Below the pieces are notes generated by a model. That model was not told where the DNA came from and searched no databases. It saw only the letters and a list, made by a program, of their open reading frames with translations. The position numbers and the translations under genes are program-made. Shown here piece by piece: positions 1 through 10,619 of a stretch of 64,000 nt of DNA. Source of the DNA: Sphagnum compactum (lineage: Eukaryota; Bryophyta; Sphagnopsida; Sphagnales); assembly GCA_965153455.1 (NCBI GenBank), contig OZ234493.1, positions 6,500,213-6,564,212 of the forward strand, read 5' to 3'. The stretch's first letter is position 1; the number at the start of each line of letters is the position of its first letter.

Positions 1-380
1 TGTTCAGAGACCTTCAACAGTAACATATACAGTAGTGACTAGCTACCATAATATCCCCACTGACTTCATCAGCTCCCAGCAGTGGTGGTGGCCAATGTCA
101 TACATTACCAATGTACCTGCCAATAGACCACATGCAATAGGAAGAAGACTCAGTAGTGATGCTGGCTACCTCAATAAAACCTAAAAGGGAAGAAGATCAA
201 GGAAGCTAAGAAGAAAGGGGAACACAAAGTGAATGAAAAAGATAAAGCAAACAAGAAAAGAGGAAGCAAAGAGAGAAATAAGACAGAATTTTCTGATAAC
301 ATGATCTTTTGAGGACAGAATGGGCTTTGACAAGATCCCCAATTAAAATTAAGGAGCCCTAGAATGATCACATTCACAAT
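1..380 (+). repeat. Dispersed repeat R1, copy 1
   Basis: It starts at or before the window edge. The recognisable core is CTGACTTCATCAGCTCCC, followed by CAATAGGAAGAAGACTCAG and a purine-rich tail of GGGAAGAAGA type. A diverged copy lies 920 bp downstream in the same orientation, and shorter copies occur at 8.4, 10.0 and 27.5 kb. The element class is not known; a SINE or the ends of a larger element are both possible. Confidence 0.55.
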
Positions 381-922
381 TCCGAAGGCAGAAACAACAA
401 ACAGAAAGAATTCCATTTTAAGCAAGTCACTGTTTCAACTTCAAAGAAACTTTGAAGAGTAACCTTTTTCTCTTCAGACAACTGATTAAACTAGCCATTT
501 GAACTACGGAGAACTCTTTTAAGATATCAAGCCATAAAGGAACCCATAAACTGACTATTGAGTATTCAAAAAACAGCTAAATATTGGAATCCACATGAGA
601 CATATGAATCATGTTAGTACCTGCATATTCCGGCTAATAACTCTAATCAAGAATGTCAATATTAAGACTTTTTGAATCTTCATATATCACTAAATCCAAT
701 AAGTAGCAAGAGAAGCCATTAGAGTGTATGTAATTCTTGTGAGAATTGAGAAATCTCTGTACTCACAATTAAGAAAGCCAGAACAGCATTAACTTTCCCT
801 TCAAGTCGAAGAAAGACTTCCAGATAAGAACTGAAGAACAGGGAAAGAAGAAAAACACAGACAGGTGGAACTGAAATGAAGAACAATAAAACTAGCAGCA
901 TGAAAAAAGTGAGTCTCTCACT

Positions 923-1270
923 TGTTCAGGGACCATCAACAGCAACATGTATGATGGCAACTTATCTATCACAACTTAACAACTGACTTCATCAGCTCCC
1001 TACAGTGGGTATAGGCCAGTGTACCCACTAACCTGTGTATTGAGTTTCTGTTACAAGTCTGGAAGCAATAGGAAGACTCAGCCATGATACTGGCTAGCAC
1101 CTAATTATAGAAGGGAAAAACATAGACAAAAAAGAGAGGGAAAAAAGAGAGAACCAACAAATATACACGATGGGAAGAAGAAACAGAAAAAGACAGACAA
1201 AAGGGAAAGACAAACGAGGACCGTTAGAAGCCATTAGAATTGCAATTAAACTCACAGAATGATTTAACAG
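923..1270 (+). repeat. Dispersed repeat R1, copy 2
   Basis: It aligns along its length with 1-380. Both have the TTCAGRGACC-TCAACAG opening, CTGACTTCATCAGCTCCC at about 982, CAATAGGAAGACTCAG at about 1066 and then a purine-rich tail. The same-orientation pair about 920 bp apart could be a tandem duplication or the two ends of one short element. Confidence 0.55.
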
Positions 1271-2920
1271 ATATGCCATCAAAATAGTCTTTGCCTACAT
1301 ACAAATCGGGGATACCAGGAACTCAGATCATCTACAAACCTTCTTACTAAGGATAACTTCAAAAGTGAGACTTAATCGAAAAAAAAATAATATATAAAGT
1401 GGTAGAAGTTAGCTAAAAGGTCTGCAAAATTAGTACCCATTGGGCTATGAGTTGACTTCTAAATACCATCTGAACTCACTCAAGGAGCAAGTCCTCTATC
1501 AGGAAATCTAGCTTAGAGAATAAATCTGAAGCTTTTGCTACATTGAAGGGAGAAACTCCATAGACCTGGCTCCTCCTTCAATCAAACATATTTGAAGTTA
1601 TGTGCTGACATCTGAACCCAACAAAAATCTGAAAAGGTGGGACTAAAACGTCCTATTGAAAAAAATTGTCACTGGAACTTGCACTCTAGCTTTCAATCTG
1701 ATAGATTGATCTTTACATAAATCAAAAGATTGCAACAAAAGAGAAGATGATGTGTCAGCATTAGGTCTTGAGCAATTTTAATATCTTCAACCAGCAACTT
1801 GGCAACAGAGAAGTTGAAGTTTTCAAGTCCTTCCATAAAATTATCCTGAAGAACCTCCTCTAAGTTCAAGGTCTTGAGTAGTCAAGCTCCTTCTGTGAAG
1901 CTATCCTGCGGACTTTGAGCAATTTGTGAAGTTGAAAAATTCCATGATTTAGCTTCTAATATACAAATGTAAAGTTGTTAGTATATATATCTGTATAGAC
2001 AGTAAATGAAAGAATGCTCCAATCTTTCAAGGCGTTCAGGATCAACACAACAGAAAGGAACCAAAGAGGGAACACTATCATTGCTAAGGGGCGACACTTG
2101 GACCTCTAACTTAACAAAGCCAGGGACTTTTGGTTTCCATTCACTCAAGACTCCATGTAACCCTGGAATCTTTTCTTGCTTAAGAAAAAAACTGCTGGGT
2201 CCTCTTTTAATAGACTCTCAAGAGCCAAACTGCACAGAAAAGACCATCCAAATGTGGCACCTCTAGGAAAGAGACAATTAATTAGGCATTGAAAGAATGT
2301 CTAGCTCTGATCTGACTCAGACCTATATCAATCCCAGGTCATGGCACTAATATAGCCTTTTGATAGTCACTATTGACAGCAGCATACAATCTGAGAAACC
2401 AGGTCATGAACTATGCATACAAACATTCAGGCAAAACTGACCTGAATGGGAGCTAAAACTCCACATGGTCCGCCCTCCCTTTGCACAAGCCCTAGTGATG
2501 TGTCTTGGTCAGGACTGAACCTGAACAGTTGAAAGGAAAATGTCTCAACAAACAAATGTGTAGAATACAAATTCACAGTGCCAAATCTTCTCACAGAAAT
2601 CTGTCACGCTGGCAATTTGACCAGCATGCTGCTCAAGCAGGCAGAATTGTGGTACTTGAATTCTGCATAGTTTGTCATTCAAAGCTCAAACATCAAGATA
2701 TTCTTTGGCATTTGCAGATTCTCAGAACGTGCCAGTTGAGAAAACGAGAGGGACACAATTTTGTCAGTTCTGGAACGCAGACCTGTAACCTTCTGCGTGG
2801 TCGCCAACTGTAATTGCAAAGCTTGGAGACCCAAAATACATAATGACACAGCTTCCACAGAGCTATAGCTTCAGAAATACGTTAGCAAAAGAGATTCCAC
2901 GGGAGACAAATGAGAATCAC

Positions 2921-3387
2921 CTGAAACCTTGGTGACACCACTGGGCGAGTACCTCTCTTGAGACCTGCTGAACCCCAAACACCATAGTATGCAACCGCTC
3001 TGCCACCGTTATAGGCAGCTGTTGTCTATTACCCTCTACCCTCCTCTTCCCCGGGTTCATCTTCTCTGCTGCATCTCTAAGTGAAACAGGACCTTCTGAT
3101 CTGTCTGTGCCTTTGCATATTGTACGAGGTTCACTGGCAAGGGAGGGTGTCGAAGCACCTTTGGTGTCCACAGATTGCGAAGACGAAAGATTCGTGAGCC
3201 CTAATAAAGCTCCCCTCCTCTGTTCAGCCGCTGCAGCACGAAGTTCGCGTTGGATTCGACGGTCGCTTGCTTCAGGGCTTTCCGCAGTCCCTGGATTATC
3301 TCGAGGTTTACTTCGCTTGGCATCAGGGGCGGCCTGCAGACTCATACGAAATGCCCGCTGCAGCTCTTCGTCATCGTGCTCCCCCAT
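2921..3387 (-). CDS. MINDY-3-like deubiquitinase, N-terminal exon (partial gene)
   Basis: This is the first coding exon of a plant homologue of MINDY-3/FAM188, a cysteine protease family that trims K48-linked ubiquitin chains. I chose ATG 3385-3387 (GCG-ATG-GGG context) because it puts the ubiquitin-interacting motif DDEELQRAFRMSLQ at residues 5-18, right at the N-terminus as I recall for plant homologues. An in-frame ATG 34 codons upstream (3489) is also open. After the UIM come a basic KRSKPRDN stretch, SPEASDRRIQREL, a low-complexity linker and the start of the MINDY domain (MVFGVQQVS...LAQWCHQGFR). The arginine codon is split AG|G at a GT donor (2919-2920), where related proteins read QGxxF. 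The catalytic Cys (GGPC) must lie in the next exon, outside the window. The frame is intact, and the exon is GC-richer than its surroundings. Identification is by recalled family similarity. Confidence 0.8.
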
Positions 3388-3850
3388 CGCGAAAACCAAA
3401 TCCTCAACGGAACCTATATTGTCTTCCTTTGCATATAGAACTGAGGAGGAGGAAGTACAGACAAACTTCCCTATCGATTTGACTTGCATAGGGTTGCATC
3501 CACCGATCTCTCGCTACTAGCCAGCCTTTGTATCTGTTACCCTACAGATAAATACATTCAACTCCCTCCCTCCTGTTACAAGCACACAACCTGAGAATAT
3601 GTGCACGCGATTTCTTATGCCGATCCAGTCATGCTGTAGACCCCTTCCTCAAACCTCCTTATTACTTCCTGAATTTCCCAGCTTTCTCCATTTCACATCA
3701 CCAGCTTTAGAGGCAAGCAAGCTTCCAGAGATCACCGATTCCACCGCAGGAACAAACTCGCGCGAGTACCGAGAAAGACAGTAGTACGTTTTCGCTCGCA
3801 GCAGCGAAACGCGAGAAGAGTATTCTTCTTCTTCTTATTTTGGATGCAGT
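3388..3850 (-). promoter_or_regulatory. 5' UTR and presumed promoter of the MINDY-3-like gene
   Basis: This is non-repetitive, relatively GC-rich sequence upstream of the chosen start, running to a CTTCTTCTTCTT tract at about 3825-3837 where AT-rich DNA begins. No TATA box is convincing. The proximal 102 bases are also an open in-frame extension of the CDS, so part of it could be coding. Confidence 0.4.
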
Positions 3851-5100
3851 GAATCACGTGAAATTGCTTTTCAAGAATTTTAAGTATTTGGCAACAATAG
3901 GCTACCAATCATCTGAACGTGTCGCCAGGGCTGCTGGGCTGTATGTACCAAAAAGTTATGGCTTTCAACCCCCATTCGCCAATTCCCATCAACTAAGTTG
4001 TGAAAACACTCACAGGGAAACACAAAACACAACTTTGGTAATAAACAATTAGGTGTTACTGAAGAAAACACAACTTAGGTGACAGAAAACCATTAGACAC
4101 ATGCTTGGAAGTTGGAATCCAATCCAATCCAATATATGGTGTGTTGTGCATTAAATGCTGAGTTTCAACATTTCATACAGAGTTGCAGTATTTCATACTG
4201 AGATTTAATAAAACGCCTTTACTTTGCCGATACCACCTGAAACGAGGGGATAGGGGGTGAAAGGAGGCCCAAAGACAGGGTGAAAACAGGGTTACTTTAT
4301 GGATAACTCTAATATCGGTTTTGTTTTCAACTGTCATAAGCATAATGGTTGTCATGAATGCAAGAACAATTGAAGGTTATGGGTCAACAAGAATTTATAT
4401 ATCATTCATTGTGGTTGTGGAAGTTTCCGTAGATCCTTTCATAAAGCGGATCCTCTTAGGAACTTTCCTAAATAAAAAATTCAGTCATTTATTTAGAGGA
4501 AAAGTAATTATGGTGGATGTTTTTTTAATGTAGTATGGATGCATTATGATGGATGAATTTTATTCATTGTGAATGGAAGTGATGATTATGGATTATTTTC
4601 ATCATATGGATGAAAACACTTATGGATGGTAATTAAGTGATGTAAACTAGCTATGTAAACTATTGCTAATAATAGTTATGAGATTTGTTCAAATATCATA
4701 TGTTGTATATGATGGAGTTGATGGATGTCATTTAAGTAAGCAATGTAGTAAAACAATTTATGTTAAATAATTGAATCATTGATAAGTAAGCTAAAAGTTA
4801 GATTTAAACAAATGTTTTCAAGGAATTTAACCCTGAGATTATCATTATGGATATGATATTTAAAATATGTTCAAACATGAAGATAACATGGTTGATAAAA
4901 CGAGTGATAATTAATTTTGTTCAAATAGGGGGGAAATTATTTATAAATAGTTGATGTTGCAAATGAGATGGCATTGTTATCACTAATCTAACTTTTAAAG
5001 TTAAGGAAGGTTTTAATTTTTTGCCACGATGTTAAAAATCTTCAAAAATGAAAATCTCAATCTTTAACACTTTCAATAGCCTTGTATCTTACTTATTGTA
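3851..5100. other. Intergenic AT-rich DNA with ATGGATGA-like repeats
   Basis: No gene is seen. Between about 4508 and 4640 the word ATGGATG(A/T) recurs many times in degenerate form, and a similar low-complexity stretch occurs near 48.5-49.2 kb. Confidence 0.5.
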
Positions 5101-7800
5101 TCCTATTTAATATCTTATCAATAACATCACCTATTAGCAAGGGTTGTTTTCATGTGTTTCATCGTCACCCTCGTGCTTTGCACCTATGCAAGTCACCCAT
5201 GTTTCACCATCACAATTTAGATCTAAGCTTTGCATTTGTGCCTCACTCATGCTTCAACATCACAATTTGCATTCAAGTTTTACACTTGAGCTTTTGCATT
5301 TGTTTTTTTTGTGTCACAACATCATGTTTGTCTCTTTGCATGTTATTTTTACGTATCCACCTCTCACAACATCAATGCATTTATCTCTTTACATCTATCG
5401 TTTCCATATATGTATCTTTCACAACATCATCATCACAAATTTTATAACAAAAATTCAACAGCAGTCAATCTAACACCATACAACAAGAAAGGATGTGGTA
5501 GAGGCCAAGGAGGCATAAATACCTCACAAGGCAATTGAAGCCAAAAGGAGACAAATGTAATGAAAAATTCAAAAGGCAATTCATCAAACAATATGAAAGG
5601 AAACAACAGAAATCAAAACAAAGGAAGTGAAAGTTTTTCCTACCAACATAACATGAATTAGAATCATGAGGAGGTGATGGCCCTAATTAGTTGTAAGCAC
5701 AAGGAAAACATCATTTTGAAACAAGTTGTTGATTTGCAAATAAACATGATTCCTACAACACAACATTTGAACAACAATCACATTCAAAGACTTCAATAAT
5801 TGGCAAGATGTGCAAGGACAAGTGGAATTGCATTAATGGTGATTACAAGAAATATTTAATTACCACAAAAACACTTGTCATAACATTTAATATTGGGATT
5901 TGATGATGGAAGAGTGAAATAGACTCCATTTTTCAAGACATTTCAATGAAGATTGTCATACTTTGAAGCTTTTTAGAGGGAGAAAAACATTAATGCTTTA
6001 ATTCACTTGAATGATCTATAAACAAAAGGCAATGGAATTTATGTACAATAGAAAGAAAAAGAAGAAAAACATTTTTGTGCACAACCTAATAGATCCTTGA
6101 TGCATGAGTTGTTAATAGAAGCTGCTATTCTAGAGAAGAGCCAAAAGGTTCCTCAATTCAACCAATGCAATAATCATGAAGTTAATATAAATAATGTAAT
6201 CCACCTAGATGACTTTTCACAAGCCTTTGGATTAGGTAATGGACCTCCTCAATGTCTTACATTTGTGAACTTCAATGATTTTAATTCTAAGGCACTTACA
6301 AGACCTAACACACATCCAACACCTACAACAATAGTAACTATATAACTATTGTTAACACTAAAGTCAAAAGAAAAAAATCATCAATATTCTTGCCGATCAT
6401 CGAAGCCAATAATAAAAACAACAAGATTATTGAGGATGCCATGGATTTCATCAACACAAGTTTACTTGAAATTGACAAGAACAAGACCAAGTTTCATGAA
6501 AAGGCATGATTTAAACAACATGTTAAGTATTTGAAGGAGAAAAAAAAAGGCTTACAAATGATAAGAATGTGGTAAGCATTTTATCAAACTTCAACTCTAC
6601 AACATGTCATGCCTTCATAAAAATCAATCGCAAATGCCTCCACCAATTAACATGTTTGAATCCTCCTCTAATGATTTGACATTACCAAACAATCAAAACA
6701 CAAATGAAAACTAGCAATCAATCTAAAGGAAAACAATTTTAAGTTGAGTTCATTTTCCATTTGACAAAATTTTAATTGAATGTTTCAATTTCATTGAGTT
6801 AAATAGTAATAGTGAAATTTACCTTCCATTTCGACATTCCTCATTTCAACTACCAATTTGATGTAACATTGAACTTGAATAAGAATAATTCAATTAATTT
6901 CAATCAATCTACCATTTGAACATTGAAAGTGATAAAACTCTAGAATCAAAATTTGAATTTCATTGAATTAAACAATAGCATGATGAACTATAATCATTTC
7001 AACATTAAGATAAATAGGGGAGAGATGATAATTGTTTCGTCAAACCACAACACCATTAAAATAAATAGCAATAGTTAAGCTTACATTTCATTCCACATTC
7101 TTCAATATTTAATGTAGCATTGAACTTGAAGAAAAACAATTCCAATCAATTTGAATAAATTTGCCATAACAAATCCACACACATAAATATCCAAATAGCA
7201 ATTGTCATTTTAAAAACACATCATTACAAATGTGTAGCAAAATACACAATTGCTTTAAAATATTTTTTTGTTTTTACCAAGTCTAAATCTTTTTCAAGAT
7301 CCAAATTTTATTCTTTTACTACCAAGTTCAATTTTTTTTTAAAGCTTCAAATTTGTAGTTTGCAATGAAAAAGAAAACGATCTATGGTGATGATTTGTAG
7401 TAGATTTGTGGAACTATCACCATGACAACAATAGTGGACATTAAACATTTTAACATTTTCCATTTCAATTCCAAACACAACAACATATTAGCTGAAAAAA
7501 AGAGTTGAACATTGTAATTTACAACAATGAGTTGAACATTTCAATTTCATTTTAGCATTGCACTTGACAACATTTCAGCTTGTTCATTTCCTATGTGTTC
7601 ATTTGTTTCCTAAATATGCCTCAAGTGTTAGTCGTGGCTAGATCCCAAAAATTCATTACCTTTTAAAGTAGTTTTTACTTCATTGAATCATGCATTTGTC
7701 CTATTATATTGACACCTTTTTATTCCACCCTATTGATATTCATGTTTTAGTCACAACATTAGTGCATCTACATCAACATCCCTCCCATCCAATATCAAGT
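5101..7800. other. AT-rich decayed DNA without a supportable gene
   Basis: From 5140 to 5460 there is a degenerate short repeat around CATCACAATTT/CAACATCA that creates overlapping repetitive reading frames. Around 5490-5520 one frame reads GCGRGQGGINTSQGN, reminiscent of glycine/arginine-rich retroelement Gag, but nothing else supports that. The remainder is AT-rich with no conserved protein seen. Confidence 0.45.
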
Positions 7801-8379
7801 TATACGACATACAACATGTAACAACATCAGCCATGTGACTGTTCAAACCACTTGACAACCCTTGAAAAGTTGCTGCTTACACAGATGCTAAAGATAGACA
7901 TGAGAGTCATTGAACACATGGATAGTTTGCAAGAAAGACCCTTGACATCACACAATACATCAAACATGATGCCTGGTGCAAGAAAAAATGAAGAACAGCT
8001 ATCACAATGTGCTTGAATCATCCAACAGTTGTGCCCCCAAAAATTGCAAAGGATCTTGTGCTGCCTTCCATGGTGCTGTTTCAGTGATTTGAGTTTGGAT
8101 GATGCAAAGACTCATGCAAAGATATCAAGACCAGAGCTTGAGATGTACGTTTCCATACATCTGTGTTCTTACTGCAACCAACTGTACCAAACTTCTCTCC
8201 CTATCACAGTAACCAACATATCAGTGAAGAAGAAAAAGGAGAGACCCTGATTCTTAAAAGTGCAAACAACTGAAGAGCAGAAGATCTATATTAATCTTCA
8301 CAGTATTATTTCACTTGAAAGGTAAAATGTTTTGTGTCAGCTCCTCCAAAACCAAAATAAACACAAGAACATGCATGAT

Positions 8380-8470
8380 ACTGACCAGCTGCCATACCAA
8401 CACATCTCCACTGTCTCCTTCACCATCAGCTCCCTGCAAGTGGCAAGAACATTCAGCCATGGTGAAGTCC
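8380..8470 (+). repeat. R1 repeat fragment
   Basis: It shares the R1 core in order: GACCAGCTGCCATA..., ATCTCCACTG, then CACCATCAGCTCCCTGCAAGTGG. It is short and diverged, so the match is by eye only. Confidence 0.35.
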
Positions 8471-9951
8471 TTCTGCTTCGTCTTCTGGTGCAAAAACAGC
8501 TGTGCAAGATCCAAAAGTGGCAGTTTCTGATCCCACCTGCTAGACACATCAGAGCAACCCTGCTGCAATAGGTGTACAATTGCGAAGAGAGCAAGTGAGA
8601 GAGAAGAACACACAATCAATCCTTGTTGTCAATTTTACTCATTTCCATTCTCGCAGTATCTTGGAAGTGTTGTTGTGGAGATTTTCTCTGCCATCAGCTC
8701 ATTACATAAATTATTTTTTGCTTCTATTCTTGAATTGCAAGTGCTTGCAGGTAGTGACTACCATGCATCATGATGAAGGGTGATGATGATGGTATCATAC
8801 TCACAAAGTAATATTACCACCTTTGAATGTGTTTTTTGTGTGGAGATTCTTCTCTCTGCAGTCAGATTTTCTACATTGTTCCTATACTTGAAACATGATC
8901 AGATTCCTTCTTTGCATGGGAATGGTTATTATGCATGAGGAAACTCTGGAGTGCATCCATCTCATTTCATGTTTGTGTGAATCACTGGGAAATCATGGTG
9001 GTTTAGTGTTGTACCACATGATCTGTTGCATAAGCCTGTGTGAATTTCTCTCACTGTCTTGGATGTAGTATATATATTTTATGTGTCCAGTGTTCATGTG
9101 CTTATTTTTGCAAGAATCATGATCTTTTGCAAGGACCTAGTGTATTGCTAGAAGCAGCTGCTATTGAACAACGCACACAAATTGTAACATGTCTAATAAG
9201 TGCATAATATCTTTGCTTTGGAAGCATGGATTGTACTGCTGTGAATGTTTTGGTATTAGATTCGAAACATGTGTATGGTGGAGTCTCTGTTTCAATGAGT
9301 TTATCCAGTTGTGACTTGTCACAATTTCTTATGATATCCTTTTGAGGGGGGAAAAATCTTTGACTGATTGTGACAAAGATGATTGCAAGATATCCACACT
9401 TCATTCTTGTCTGACAAGGAAGATTGGTTGTTCCACAAATCTTGAAAGCAGGGCCAACATTTTGAATATGGGCAGAGGATGGTGCTGAAGCTGAGGTGAT
9501 GATCGCCTGAACCTGTTTTTCCTGTGTTGTATTTCTTGCCCAATTTCTTGGAATTACTTCAAACTGTCCTGAATTGCATGCATTTGGTGATAGCTGATAA
9601 GCATTTCAGCTATGCAAGAATTGCAGCACTTGTGATTAAGCATTGCAATCAGGACATATGTGTGGTCACAGGTTTGAATCTGAGATTGCAGATGGGTGGG
9701 TCTTTGGTTTGGCATCAAGGGAAGATATCCTCAAGAGTTCAAGCCAGAACAGGTGAATGACGATTTCTATTCAGCAATCAAGGAAGGAAAATCAAACAAT
9801 TCCATCAAAGGTACTCCAAATACACTCTCTAGATTGCAATGATTTAAGGAAAGAGATTTTCTTTCAATGGAAAAGTTCTGCTGTAATGAATCCAAAAGTG
9901 CTAGCCAATGTGGAGATTCCTCTGCAATTTCACAGATATGTTCTATAATTA

Positions 9952-10012
9952 TCCACTCCCACCCTTGGGAGCTGATGGAGTCAGTGGGGAGTAAATGACA
10001 GCTAGAGACTAT
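9952..10012 (-). repeat. R1 repeat fragment, inverted
   Basis: On the minus strand it reads TCTCTAGCTGTCATTTACTC, then CCCACTGACTCCATCAGCTC. This matches the R1 section CTAGCTACCATAATATCCCC-ACTGACTTCATCAGCTCCC at 39-77. The orientation is opposite to the 8.4-kb fragment. Confidence 0.4.
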
Positions 10013-10619
10013 CATTCATGATGAAAGTGATGATCTGATACTTTGTGAGTGCACTCACAAGGTACGATCACACTCATTCTTGTCATCTCATATATATGTG
10101 GGTGATTCCAACAACTAAAGCTGTTCCAGCAAGCAAATGAACTCTTTTAGGTACCAAAAATCTATGCCACCACCATCTGCTGGTTTTGGCTGTGGATGAG
10201 ACATAGGTCAACTTCAAACAACTCTTGTTAAAGAGTCCAAGGAACCTATGTGGAACTTCTGAACAGTAATACATTTTTCTCTACTCAAGTTGTGGTATCT
10301 TTGTGTACTGTTAGTATCCATGTTTCTATTTGCATGAGCTCTAACAGGATCTCAAATTATTGAAACCCATGAGTCTTGACTATTTAGCACTGGGAAGTTC
10401 GATGCTGTGATCAGCCAATTTTGGCTACTGGGATGAGTCAAAATGGTGATCAACAGGGATAGTGTTGCCAATCATAACAGATTTGCCTGGCAGGATTGTC
10501 ATTCAGATGTTGTCTAGTATAGATATCAATTTTGAAGAAAGATGTTAATTTCTGCGGTTGTTGTGCTTGTTTGCTTGATGGGCTTTTCGTGTTTCCATTC
10601 AAAGTTTTGGGTGTTGTAG

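Larger units (their letters stand above)
1..2920 (-). other. Intron 1 of the MINDY-3-like gene (continues off left edge)
   Basis: The exon ending at 2921 has a GT donor at 2919-2920 on the minus strand. I could not find the next expected exon, which should begin with the FS...GGPC catalytic-cysteine segment, anywhere leftwards to base 1. The stretch therefore reads as the proximal part of a long intron. It holds two direct copies of a dispersed repeat (1-380 and 923-1270), and I recognise no coding sequence between them. Loss of the downstream exons by truncation is the alternative. Confidence 0.55.
7801..10619. other. Intergenic region with two R1-like fragments, no recognised gene
   Basis: The composition is less AT-rich than the neighbours and several frames look weakly protein-like. 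An example is about 9735-9810, which reads KPEQVNDDFYSAIKEGKSN and is followed by a GT. I could not tie any to a family. None of the upstream exons expected for PRMT4 was found here. Confidence 0.4.

Noticed and set aside
3107-3520. 137-codon plus-strand frame
   Set aside because: It is antisense to the UIM-containing exon, which has a recognisable motif and a correct splice donor.
9735-9812. Exon-like stretch KPEQVNDDFYSAIKEGKSN followed by GT
   Set aside because: It is too short and unplaced, and it does not match any PRMT4 exon expected upstream of 10620.
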